A DNA stretch of 42,304 nucleotides, taken from assembly GCA_003245835.1 (NCBI GenBank), contig QKCC01000151.1, positions 1 to 42,304 on the forward strand, in the 5' to 3' direction. Shown here piece after piece: positions 1 through 7,612 of the stretch; position 1 is the stretch's first letter, and each line of letters begins with the position of its first letter. The DNA is from Spirochaetales bacterium (GTDB lineage: Bacteria > Spirochaetota > Spirochaetia > UBA9216). The notes under the pieces are model-generated. The model saw only the letters and a list, made by a program, of their open reading frames with translations. It was not told where the DNA came from and ran no database searches. A program made the position numbers and the translations under genes.

Positions 1-1311
1 ACGCCCTGTTACCCTGAAGTAGCCGTCCGCGTCCTTTATACCGAGATCACCGGAATGCAGCCATCCGGTTTTATCTACGCAGGCGTCGGTTGCTTCCTGG
101 TTCTTATAGTACCCTTTCATTATGTTGTAGCCGCGGCAGCAGAGTTCACCCTGCTCTTCCACTCCGCATTCTGCACCTGTTTCAGGGTTAAGCACCTTGA
201 CCTCGACGCCGGGAAGTTCGCGTCCTACGGTACCGACCTTTTTCTCGATGGGGTCATCGGTAACTGTCTGCGTCATTACGGGTGAAGACTCCGTAAGGCC
301 GTAGGCTATTGTTACATCTGTCATATGCATCTTTTCAACAACCTGCTTCATTGTTTCCATTGGACACGGAGAACCCGCCATAATACCGGTTCTGAGGCTT
401 GAAAAGTCGAACATATCGAACATCGGATGATTAAGCTCGGCTATAAACATAGTAGGCACTCCGTACAGAGCAGTACACCTTTCTTTCTGCACCGAAGCCA
501 TTACCACCAGCGGATCAAATTTTTCGATTGGTACCAGGGTAGCTCCATGGGTAATAATTGCCATTACCCCGAGAACGATTCCGAAACAATGAAACAGCGG
601 AGGCGGAAGACAAAGAATGTCATCCTCAGTGAATTTCTGACACTCGCCGATGTTGTAGCCGTTGTTTAGAATATTGTGATGCGTGAGCATTACACCTTTC
701 GGGAAGCCGGTGGTGCCTGATGTATACTGCATATTTACAACATCATGGCAGCTGCAGCTGTCGAAAGCTTTTCGCAGCTCAAGATTATCAATATGCTGTC
801 CGAGCAGCAGCAGTTCCTGGGTGTTGTACATGCCGCGATGCTTCTGCTGACCTATAAAAATAACATTGCGCAGGCAGGGGAATTTTTCTGATTTCAGTGC
901 CCCTCTCTGACAGGTTTTAAGCTCCGGAACAAGTTCATTGACAATCTGAACGTAATCCGTGTCCTTGTGGCTGTCGATCAGGCAAAGCGTATCAAGGTCC
1001 GCCTGCCGCACAAGGTACTCAAGTTCGTGGCTTTTGTACTCTGTATTGATTGTGACAAGAACCGACCCTATTTTTGCTGTTGCGAACGCGAATGTCAGCC
1101 AGTCGGGAACATTTGTTGCCCATATGCCGACATGGGAACCCTTCTTCACACCGATCGACAGGAGTCCCCGCGCAAGCTGATCCACCCTGTCGTTGAAATC
1201 ACGGTAGCTGAATCTTAGATTTCTGTCGGAATAAATGATGAAATCCTTGTCCGGATTTTTTTCAGTCATTTCTTCAAGGATCTGTCCGAGAGTCTTTTCT
1301 ATTAATTCCAT
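1..1311 (-). CDS. Acyl-CoA synthetase / AMP-binding ligase (3' end cut by window edge)
   Basis: This is an ANL-superfamily enzyme that would activate a fatty or other carboxylic acid with ATP and join it to CoA. I translated the reverse strand: 437 codons are open from the ATG at 1311 to the window edge. Residues around 210 carry the AMP-binding P-loop [11 protein letters not shown], followed by [11 protein letters not shown] and WLHSGDLG, and the sequence ends in the hinge motif FRVTGR. About 100 C-terminal residues, including the catalytic lysine of the mobile lid, lie outside the window. A GGGG stretch precedes the start. The gene lies 12 bases downstream of the XRE-cupin regulator on the same strand and is probably cotranscribed with it. 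The substrate cannot be read from sequence. The fab genes opposite favour a medium or long-chain fatty acid. Confidence 0.88.
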   Translation of the reverse strand, partial: MELIEKTLGQILEEMTEKNPDKDFIIYSDRNLRFSYRDFNDRVDQLARGLLSIGVKKGSHVGIWATNVPDWLTFAFATAKIGSVLVTINTEYKSHELEYLVRQADLDTLCLIDSHKDTDYVQIVNELVPELKTCQRGALKSEKFPCLRNVIFIGQQKHRGMYNTQELLLLGQHIDNLELRKAFDSCSCHDVVNMQYTSGTTGFPKGVMLTHHNILNNGYNIGECQKFTEDDILCLPPPLFHCFGIVLGVMAIITHGATLVPIEKFDPLVVMASVQKERCTALYGVPTMFIAELNHPMFDMFDFSSLRTGIMAGSPCPMETMKQVVEKMHMTDVTIAYGLTESSPVMTQTVTDDPIEKKVGTVGRELPGVEVKVLNPETGAECGVEEQGELCCRGYNIMKGYYKNQEATDACVDKTGWLHSGDLGIKDADGYFRVTGR

Positions 1312-1323
1312 AATATTCCCCGC

Positions 1324-1896
1324 TTATGACGGCTCGTGTATTACGGCCAGTATTTTTGCGGGTGCGCCTGCAGCCCTTACATCATGTTCGACAATTGAGT
1401 CATAATAGATACTCTCACCGGCTGAAAGCGTATACACCTCTTTTCCGTAGCCTATGACAACGCTGCCTTCAAGAACATAGATAAATTCCTCACCTTCGTG
1501 GGAAGATTTCTTCAGGCCGGTATCGTCTGAAGGTGAAAGCTCTACAATGAGCGGTTCCATATGGCGTGAGGTTTTGTTCAGAGCAAGTGAAAAGAAGGAA
1601 CGGCCCTTCGCATCGGCCTCTGACGCACCGCGGAATCTTGCTATATTGGCCATGTCTCCGCTTCGTGTTATAACCGGTCCCAGATTTTCCTGGTCATCAA
1701 GGAAGGTTCCAAGCCTGACTCCCAATGCCCTTGAAAGCTTCACCAGGGGGCTGATATAGGGGACTAATCCGCCTTTCTCTATACTTCTGATCATTTCACT
1801 GTCTACCCCCGCCCGGTCGGCAAGCTGTTCAACAGTCATATCATTTTTTTCACGTGTAAGCTTAATCTTTTCCCCAAGTTTTTCGTTGTAATTCAA
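1324..1896 (-). CDS. XRE-family regulator with C-terminal cupin domain
   Basis: A 190-residue transcriptional regulator. Residues 9-63 form a Cro/C1-type helix-turn-helix (EQLADRAGVDSEMIRSIEKG) and residues about 115-186 a cupin_2 barrel (HEGEEFIYVLEGSV) that probably senses a small molecule. The likely start is TTG at 1896, six bases after the Shine-Dalgarno AAAGAGG. No ATG in frame fits better. It is divergent from fabD and heads a unit with the acyl-CoA ligase. Two related palindromes sit between it and fabD. The simplest reading is a local regulator of fatty acid synthesis and activation that also controls itself. The family is clear; the ligand and target are inferred from position. Confidence 0.85.
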   Translation of the reverse strand: MNYNEKLGEKIKLTREKNDMTVEQLADRAGVDSEMIRSIEKGGLVPYISPLVKLSRALGVRLGTFLDDQENLGPVITRSGDMANIARFRGASEADAKGRSFFSLALNKTSRHMEPLIVELSPSDDTGLKKSSHEGEEFIYVLEGSVVIGYGKEVYTLSAGESIYYDSIVEHDVRAAGAPAKILAVIHEPS

Positions 1897-1932
1897 AACA
1901 AACCTCTTTATAAATTTATTTAAACAGAGTTC

Positions 1933-1961
1933 AGCATAGTGCGGATATAAGCGTTATGCAA
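1933..1961 (-). promoter_or_regulatory. Candidate promoter of the XRE-cupin gene
   Basis: On the minus strand there is a -35 TTGCAT (1961-1956), a 17-base spacer and a -10 TATGCT (1938-1933). The leader to the TTG start is about 30 bases and contains the Shine-Dalgarno sequence. The first palindrome (1972-1984) lies just upstream of this -35. Confidence 0.5.
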
Positions 1962-1971
1962 GTTTTTTTCC

Positions 1972-1984
1972 CGGTCATTGACCG
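1972..1984. promoter_or_regulatory. Operator-like palindrome, box 1
   Basis: CGGTCATTGACCG is a perfect 13-base palindrome around its central base. It shares the core GGYCATTGACCGATA with box 2, whose centre is 36 bases away. It lies in the divergent promoter region between the XRE-cupin gene and fabD, next to the minus-strand -35. Confidence 0.6.
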
Positions 1985-2002
1985 ATATTTTAAGAAATTC
2001 GT

Positions 2003-2025
2003 CTTATCGGCCATTGACCGATAAG
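2003..2025. promoter_or_regulatory. Operator-like palindrome, box 2
   Basis: A 23-base near-perfect palindrome with arms CTTATCGG and CCGATAAG and core CCATTGA. Its right half supplies the TTGACC -35 of the fab promoter, so a bound protein would block RNA polymerase. The XRE-cupin regulator encoded next door is the obvious candidate, though this is not proven. Confidence 0.62.
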
Positions 2026-2042
2026 ATCATTTGTGCTATTAA
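2014..2042 (+). promoter_or_regulatory. Promoter of the fabDGFZ operon
   Basis: -35 TTGACC (2014-2019), 17-base spacer, -10 TATTAA (2037-2042). The start codon of fabD is about 60 bases further on, preceded by AAGGGAG. The -35 is embedded in operator box 2. Confidence 0.6.
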
Positions 2043-2102
2043 TTTTATATATCATTAAGAATTGTGCATAAGGTATCAAAATACACAGAAGGGAGTATTT
2101 GA

Positions 2103-3029
2103 ATGAAAACCTGTTTTCTTTATCCGGGCCAGGGAGCCCAATATCCGGCGATGGGCAGAGATATCTGGGAAAAGTATCCGCTCGCAAAAGATTTTTTCAA
2201 ATCAGCGTCCGATGCACTCGAGAGAGACATGGAGAAACTGATTTTTGAAGGTGATGCGGCAGAACTCGGCAGGACCGACAATACACAGCCGGCCATAACA
2301 GTTGTAAACCTTACCGTTAAAAATATTCTTGCGAATCTCGGGCTTGTATCGGACGGATGCGCGGGACACAGTCTCGGCGAATGGGCAGCTTATTCAGATT
2401 CAGGCGTTCTGACTGATATTGAAGTACTGAAGGCAGTCGCCCTGCGCGGAAAATACATGCATGAGGCGGGTGAGAAGGCCAGCGGTGCAGGCGCGGATTC
2501 AAGCATGGCAGCAGTACTCGGCCTGGAATTATCTCAGGTGGAATCAGTTATCGGAAGCATTGACGGGGCCTTCATGGCAAACTGGAATGCTCCTACCCAG
2601 ATAGTTATTTCAGGAACTCAGGAAGGGCTCGAAAAAGCTGAAGCAGCCCTTAAGGAAGCCGGTGCAAAAAGGGTTTTAAGACTCAAGGTATCAGCGCCAT
2701 GTCACTCTCCCCTGCTTGATGATGCCAAGGAAAAATTTACAGAGTATCTCAGCACACTGAGTTTCAAAAATCCCGTAAAACCCCTGTATTCCAATGTTTC
2801 AGGCTGCAAGGTCACAAGCGGTGATGAAGCGAGAGAACTCGCACTCAAACAAATCGTAGCCTCAGTTCTCTGGGTTGATGAAGAAAAGAGTATTCTTGCC
2901 GACGGTTACGACAGAATAATAGAAACCGGTCCGGGAAAGGTTCTTTCAGGACTTATGAAGAGCGTCAGCTCCGATATAACAGTACAGCTCTGCGGAACCG
3001 CCGAGCAAATAGTAGAAGTAATAGGCTAA
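2103..3029 (+). CDS. fabD: Malonyl-CoA:ACP transacylase
   Basis: FabD moves the malonyl group from CoA to acyl carrier protein, giving the extender unit of type II fatty acid synthesis in the cytoplasm. The 308-residue length is normal for the family. The N-terminal YPGQGAQYPAMG is typical, the nucleophile is Ser90 in GHSLGEW, and the catalytic histidine lies in APCHSPLL near residue 200. The Shine-Dalgarno AAGGGAG sits seven to eight bases before the ATG. It is the first gene of a fabD-fabG-fabF-fabZ unit and is 16 bases from fabG. Confidence 0.96.
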   Translation: MKTCFLYPGQGAQYPAMGRDIWEKYPLAKDFFKSASDALERDMEKLIFEGDAAELGRTDNTQPAITVVNLTVKNILANLGLVSDGCAGHSLGEWAAYSDSGVLTDIEVLKAVALRGKYMHEAGEKASGAGADSSMAAVLGLELSQVESVIGSIDGAFMANWNAPTQIVISGTQEGLEKAEAALKEAGAKRVLRLKVSAPCHSPLLDDAKEKFTEYLSTLSFKNPVKPLYSNVSGCKVTSGDEARELALKQIVASVLWVDEEKSILADGYDRIIETGPGKVLSGLMKSVSSDITVQLCGTAEQIVEVIG

Positions 3030-3045
3030 TTCATAGGAGCGAAGT

Positions 3046-3789
3046 ATGTTATTAAAGGAAAAAACTGCCGTTGTTACCGGCGGATCGAAAGGCATCGGCA
3101 AGGCAATTGTGGAAGCCTTCCTGGCAGAAGGTGCAACAGTTTATTATATCAGCCGAACCGAGTGCAGCGAAGCTGACAAGCTTGCAGAAATAGCAAAAAA
3201 TGCCGGTTCTGAAGTTATATGGAAACAGGGTTCGGTCAGCGACTCAGCCAGAATGAATGAAATCGCAGCCGAAGTCCTGAAAGAAAAGGGACAGATTGAT
3301 GTTCTGGTAAATAATGCAGGCATTACCCGTGACGGACTGTCCTTCCTTATGAAGGATGAACAGTGGAATGAAGTAATCGAAACGAACCTTTCCAGCGTTT
3401 TTTATCTTTCAAGGCCTGTTGCCAGGGCTATGGCCAAAAAGCGCAGCGGTTCCATTATCAATATTTCGTCAGTTGTCGGTATTATAGGAAATGCAGGCCA
3501 GTGTAATTATGCCGCTGCAAAAGCAGGCATTATAGGTTTTACCAAAAGCCTGGCCCGTGAAACAGCAGGACGGAATGTTCGCGTTAATGCAGTAGCCCCA
3601 GGCTTCATTCAATCAGACATGACTGAAGCGATTCCCGATGCTGCAAAAGAAGAGTTCATGAAGAAAATACCGTTGGGAAGAATAGGTAATGCTGAAGAAG
3701 TTGCAAAAACAGTATTATTTCTTGCATCCGACATGTCGTCATACATTACAGGTGATGTAATCAGTATTGACGGCGGAATGGGTATGTAA
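3046..3789 (+). CDS. fabG: 3-oxoacyl-ACP reductase
   Basis: FabG reduces 3-ketoacyl-ACP to 3-hydroxyacyl-ACP, normally with NADPH, in the elongation cycle. The 247 residues show the short-chain dehydrogenase pattern: the nucleotide-binding TGGSKGIGKA at 11-20, NNAG at 89-92, catalytic Ser142, and Tyr155/Lys159 in NYAAAKAG. The C-terminal SSYITGDVISIDGGMGM matches FabG closely. The Shine-Dalgarno ATAGGAG precedes the ATG. Its place between fabD and fabF supports fatty acid synthesis over other SDR roles. Confidence 0.95.
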   Translation: MLLKEKTAVVTGGSKGIGKAIVEAFLAEGATVYYISRTECSEADKLAEIAKNAGSEVIWKQGSVSDSARMNEIAAEVLKEKGQIDVLVNNAGITRDGLSFLMKDEQWNEVIETNLSSVFYLSRPVARAMAKKRSGSIINISSVVGIIGNAGQCNYAAAKAGIIGFTKSLARETAGRNVRVNAVAPGFIQSDMTEAIPDAAKEEFMKKIPLGRIGNAEEVAKTVLFLASDMSSYITGDVISIDGGMGM

Positions 3790-3817
3790 TTCCAAAATAA
3801 TTTTAGAGGAGTTTAAG

Positions 3818-5062
3818 ATGAGTAGAAGAGTAGTTATTACAGGATTGGGAACAATCAATTCACTTGGCTATAACGTTGATGAATTCTGGTCAGCTATCAA
3901 GGCTGGAAAATGCGGAATCGGCCCTATTACAAGGACTGATGCAACTGATCTTACAACCAAAATTGCCGCGGAAGTTAAAAACTTCGTGGCATCTGACCAT
4001 ATGGACAAGAAAGACGCCAGAAAAATGGCGCTCTGTACACAGTTTGCCGTAATTGCCGCCGGTGAAGCTATTAAGGATGCAGGACTCACTGAAGGTAAGT
4101 TTAACCCTGAAAGAGTCGGCGCAATAATTGGAAACGGAATCGGAGGATTCGAAGTCACTGAAGAATCCCACAAGACACTGTTCGAGAAGGGACCCCAGAG
4201 GACTCCTCCGATGACAATACCAAAACTTATTTCGAACGAGATTCCGGGCAACGTTGCAATTACATACGGCCTGAAAGGCCCCTGCTGGGTAGTAACCACA
4301 GCTTGTGCTTCAGCGACAGACGCAATCGGTAATGCCATGATGACAATTCAGTGCGGCCGCGCAGATGCTATTGTTGCGGGCGGTTCCGAGGCCAGCATTA
4401 CACAGCTTGGAGTTGCAGGTTTTAACGTTATCGGTGCGCTTTCGACGAAGTACAATGATGAGCCGCAGAAAGCAAGCCGCCCGTTCGACAAAGACCGTGA
4501 CGGTTTCGTAATCGGCGAAGGCGCGGCATGCCTTGTACTTGAAGAGCTTGAACATGCAAAAGCCCGCGGTGCAAAAATATACGGTGAACTTGCCGGTTAC
4601 GGAAATACCTGTGATGCATTTCACCTTACCGCCCCCAACCCCGAAGGAGAGGGCGCGGCAAGAGCAATGAAATTAGCACTTGCAGATGCCGGTATGAAGC
4701 CCGAAGATATCGACTACATAAATGCTCACGGAACATCAACACCTACCAACGATCCGATTGAAACCAAATCGATTAAAACGGCTTTCGGTGATCATGCCTA
4801 CAAGCTTAAGGTATCTTCGACCAAGTCAATGACAGGTCACTGTATAGGCGGAGCGGGCGCGGTTGAAGCCATTGTCTGCGTCAAGGCGATTCAGGACAGC
4901 TTTTTTCCGGCTACGATAAACCTTGATGAAGCCGACCCCGAATGTGATCTCGATTATGTACCGAATAAGGGTGTTACCGGAGAAATCAGGGCTGCAATGT
5001 CAAATTCGCTCGGGTTCGGCGGACATAATTCAATCATCATAATCAAGAAATATACGGAATAA
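3818..5062 (+). CDS. fabF: 3-oxoacyl-ACP synthase II
   Basis: FabF condenses malonyl-ACP with a growing acyl-ACP. I chose the ATG at 3818 because AGAGGAG precedes it and the protein then begins MSRRVVITGLG, as in the family. An upstream in-frame ATG at 3767 would overlap fabG. The 414 residues hold the Cys-His-His triad: Cys163 in TTACASA, His304 in NAHGTSTPTND and His341 in TKSMTGHCIGGAG. The C-terminal SNSLGFGGHN is the usual glycine-rich loop. No acpP separates fabG from fabF, although acpP is often found there. Confidence 0.96.
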   Translation: MSRRVVITGLGTINSLGYNVDEFWSAIKAGKCGIGPITRTDATDLTTKIAAEVKNFVASDHMDKKDARKMALCTQFAVIAAGEAIKDAGLTEGKFNPERVGAIIGNGIGGFEVTEESHKTLFEKGPQRTPPMTIPKLISNEIPGNVAITYGLKGPCWVVTTACASATDAIGNAMMTIQCGRADAIVAGGSEASITQLGVAGFNVIGALSTKYNDEPQKASRPFDKDRDGFVIGEGAACLVLEELEHAKARGAKIYGELAGYGNTCDAFHLTAPNPEGEGAARAMKLALADAGMKPEDIDYINAHGTSTPTNDPIETKSIKTAFGDHAYKLKVSSTKSMTGHCIGGAGAVEAIVCVKAIQDSFFPATINLDEADPECDLDYVPNKGVTGEIRAAMSNSLGFGGHNSIIIIKKYTE

Positions 5063-5065
5063 GCC

Positions 5066-5497
5066 ATGTCAGATGAAATTAAAGAGCTTCTTCCGCACAG
5101 GGACCCGTTCCTGTTCGTCGACTCTATTGATGTAAACGAAGACGGGACATATACTGGATACAGGACTTTTACAGAGAAAGAGTTCTTTTTTAAAGGACAT
5201 TTTCCTGCATATCCCGTTGTACCCGGTGTTGTTCTTATAGAAACAATGGCCCAATGCGGCGGTGCAGGCGTCGGCAAAGCCGGTGTTATCGAAAAAGGAA
5301 AGATTTTCTTTCTGGCAACGATTGAAAAGGCAAAGTTCAGAAAGCAGGTAAGACCTGATGACAAAGTCCGGATTGAAATTGAGAATATTCGGATTTCATC
5401 GGCGATGATAAAGCAAGCCGGGAAAGCGTATGTCGGTGACGATGTAGCCGCAGAAGCATCTTGGATGTGTCTGATAGGCAGCGCTGACAAGCTTTAG
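5066..5497 (+). CDS. fabZ: 3-hydroxyacyl-ACP dehydratase
   Basis: FabZ dehydrates 3-hydroxyacyl-ACP to trans-2-enoyl-ACP. The 143-residue hotdog-fold protein starts with LPHRDPFLFVDSI. It carries the catalytic histidine in KGHFPAYPVVPGV and the catalytic glutamate in LIETMAQ. It begins three bases after the fabF stop with no strong Shine-Dalgarno of its own, so translational coupling is likely. A hairpin terminator follows 8 bases after the stop. Confidence 0.94.
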   Translation: MSDEIKELLPHRDPFLFVDSIDVNEDGTYTGYRTFTEKEFFFKGHFPAYPVVPGVVLIETMAQCGGAGVGKAGVIEKGKIFFLATIEKAKFRKQVRPDDKVRIEIENIRISSAMIKQAGKAYVGDDVAAEASWMCLIGSADKL

Positions 5498-5505
5498 TAT
5501 TATCC

Positions 5506-5525
5506 CAGCCGGCGAAAGCCGGCTG
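5506..5525 (+). terminator. Rho-independent terminator after fabZ
   Basis: Arms CAGCCGGC and GCCGGCTG close a GAAA tetraloop and are followed by TTTTATTAT. It sits between fabZ and fabV, so fabV must be reached by read-through or have its own promoter. I saw no clear promoter in the 37 bases between this hairpin and fabV. Confidence 0.75.
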
Positions 5526-5562
5526 TTTTATTATAAGTCCCGAAAGGGGCACAGGAGTTAGA

Positions 5563-6729
5563 GTGGTAATTTCACCCAGAATCAGGAATAATATATGTCT
5601 CACTGCACATCCGGAGGGATGCGCGGCAGAGGTAAAAAGACAAATCGGGTATGTCAAATCCAACGGACCCGTAGAGGGTACAAAGAATGCACTCATCATA
5701 GGATCTTCTACCGGATACGGACTTGCCTGCCGTACAGCCGCGGCTTTCGGCTGCGGAGCCTCAACCATAGGCGTCTTCTTTGAAAAACCGGGTTCTGACA
5801 ACAAGCCGGGAACACCCGGCTACTACAATATGAAAGCTTTCGATGCCGAGGCCGAAAAAGCCGGTTTATATTCAAAAAGTATAAACGGAGACGCTTTTTC
5901 GTATGAGCTTAAGCAGCAGACAATCGAAGCAATAAAGCAGGGCCCCGGAAAGGTAGATCTTGTAATCTACAGCCTCGCTTCCGGGGTACGTGTTGACCCT
6001 GCAGACGGGAAGATGTACCGGTCTGCGCTGAAACCTATCGGTAAAAAATACAAATCGCGTGCTCTTGATACGATGAGCGGCAGAATAATTTCAATGGAAA
6101 TTGATCCGGCCGAAGGTGATGATATTTCAGACACAATTAAGGTTATGGGCGGAGAAGACTGGCAGCTTTGGATCGATACGCTTATGGAAGCCGATGTGCT
6201 CAGCGAAGGTGTAATTACGACAGCTTTTTCATATATCGGTCCCGAAGTTACCACGGCTATTTACCGCGACGGAACTATCGGCGCAGCGAAGAAGGATCTT
6301 GAAGCAACAGCAAAAAGAATTGACGATCAGCTTGCAGCCGCACTTGGAGGGAAAGCGTTTACCTCGGTAAACAAAGCCCTGGTTACAAGAGCAGCCGCGG
6401 TTATTCCGGCAATTTCGCTTTATATATCGATTCTTTTCAGGGTGATGAAAGACAAAGGCATCCATGAGGGCTGCATTGAACAGATGGACCGCTTTTTCCG
6501 GGGCTTGTACGGCGGAGAACTTACCGTTGATGCTGAAAACCGGGTACGCATGGACGACTGGGAAATGAGAGAGGATGTGCAGCAGGAAATCGAGAGAATC
6601 TGGCAGATTGCGTCTGACGATAACATCGAAACACTAAGCGATATAGAAGGCTATCATGCTGATTTTATGAATATGCACGGTTTTGAAGTGCCGGGTGTAA
6701 ACTATGAGGCAGAGGTAGATCCTTCCTGA
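5563..6729 (+). CDS. fabV: Trans-2-enoyl-ACP/CoA reductase, FabV/TER family
   Basis: This enzyme reduces the trans-2-enoyl thioester and so closes the elongation cycle. The start is GTG at 5563 with AGGAG six to seven bases upstream, giving VVISPRIRNNICLTAHPEGC, the usual FabV N-terminus. At 388 residues it is close to family length. The Rossmann motif is GSSTGYGLA at 48-56, and the signature Tyr-X8-Lys is Tyr234 to Lys243 in IYRDGTIGAAK. An acidic residue follows the second strand (FFEKP), which in this family goes with NADH use. TER enzymes that act on CoA esters, such as that of Treponema denticola, belong to the same family. Position after fabZ favours FabV, but a CoA role is possible. 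Confidence 0.92.
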   Translation: MVISPRIRNNICLTAHPEGCAAEVKRQIGYVKSNGPVEGTKNALIIGSSTGYGLACRTAAAFGCGASTIGVFFEKPGSDNKPGTPGYYNMKAFDAEAEKAGLYSKSINGDAFSYELKQQTIEAIKQGPGKVDLVIYSLASGVRVDPADGKMYRSALKPIGKKYKSRALDTMSGRIISMEIDPAEGDDISDTIKVMGGEDWQLWIDTLMEADVLSEGVITTAFSYIGPEVTTAIYRDGTIGAAKKDLEATAKRIDDQLAAALGGKAFTSVNKALVTRAAAVIPAISLYISILFRVMKDKGIHEGCIEQMDRFFRGLYGGELTVDAENRVRMDDWEMREDVQQEIERIWQIASDDNIETLSDIEGYHADFMNMHGFEVPGVNYEAEVDPS

Positions 6730-6767
6730 GAACTGAATTATATATCTTATGCCCGATAATATAAAAG

Positions 6768-6787
6768 TCCGTGCCTGCGCGCACGGA
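6768..6787. terminator. Bidirectional terminator between fabV and batE
   Basis: Arms TCCGTGC and GCACGGA enclose CTGCGC and are followed on the plus strand by TTTTTAATTT. On the minus strand they are followed by a short T-rich TTTTAT. It lies between two convergent genes and can serve both. Confidence 0.7.
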
Positions 6788-6790
6788 TTT

Positions 6791-7612
6791 TTAATTTCCG
6801 GACGGCTCTTCTATTATTCCGCAGTCGCCTTTCTGCAGCCATGCGAGACCGCCATCGGGCATTTCGGCCAGAATCCAGCCTACCCTTCTCTGTTTAACTG
6901 TGAATTCAGCACCCTCGTAAAGTGGCGCGTCAAAGGCGGATTCATAGCTCAGGCTGTCACCCAACCTTCCGGTTGCGGATTCTGATATGACAACTCCATG
7001 GATTTCCTTTGAGTTTCGAAGCTCTATCAACAGCGATGTACCGAACACAAGAAGCAGCACAAGCGAGGCTGCCGCAATGCGGTTCGCCGTTCGGCCGAAC
7101 CTGCGTAAAACCAGCGCCGTCCAGAATACAGCATTCGCGGCGGCGGCAATGATAATCTTCCATACTGAAGGCGTCAGGTAATGCCAGAACAGCAATATAT
7201 GCAGCACTTCATTCTCCGTTGATGCCGGAAATTCATTCTTCTGCAGCGACCTGGCATATTCAAGGTTATACTTTATTTGCCGGTCCCCCGGAGAATAAAG
7301 CAGCGCTTTTCTATAGTTTAGAACGGCATAGCCGACCCGCCCGAGCCTTATATAAGAGTTTCCAAGGTTATAGTACAAAGCCGCATTGCGCGTCCCGGAT
7401 TCGATTATAGAGCTGTAATAGTCAACGGCGGTATTGTATGCCGCCTTTGCCTTTACAGGGTCAGTATTAAGAAGCTCATTGGCTTCACTAAATGCACTCT
7501 CAGCCATGTTCAGAAGATGAGAGTCAGCTGGAAGCGGCTGAGCTGAAAGCATTGAAAACGGTGAAATTAGAATTAAAAATATAAATAATGCTTTTATCCT
7601 GCCTGATATCAT
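6791..7612 (-). CDS. batE: BatE-like TPR/SH3-like membrane protein
   Basis: The last gene of the Bat operon. The 273 residues begin with a signal peptide or anchor (residues 1-24), then TPR repeats at about 30-125 with a clear ALYYNLGNSYIRLG unit. Two membrane segments follow near 150-170 and 181-197, then a small SH3-like beta domain at about 205-270 (WILAEMPDGGLAWLQ). Bat proteins are envelope proteins linked to oxygen or stress tolerance in Bacteroides and Leptospira, but the molecular role is not settled. It overlaps batD by four bases (ATGA), so translation is probably coupled. Confidence 0.82.
   Translation of the reverse strand: MISGRIKALFIFLILISPFSMLSAQPLPADSHLLNMAESAFSEANELLNTDPVKAKAAYNTAVDYYSSIIESGTRNAALYYNLGNSYIRLGRVGYAVLNYRKALLYSPGDRQIKYNLEYARSLQKNEFPASTENEVLHILLFWHYLTPSVWKIIIAAAANAVFWTALVLRRFGRTANRIAAASLVLLLVFGTSLLIELRNSKEIHGVVISESATGRLGDSLSYESAFDAPLYEGAEFTVKQRRVGWILAEMPDGGLAWLQKGDCGIIEEPSGN

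Noticed and set aside
1-1218. Several short plus-strand frames across the first 1.2 kb
   Set aside because: The minus strand is continuously open and encodes a clear acyl-CoA ligase; the plus-strand frames are shadows.
3868-4624. Open frames on the minus strand opposite fabF
   Set aside because: They lie wholly over a gene with all catalytic motifs, show no recognisable family and have no ribosome sites. They are shadows of codon bias.
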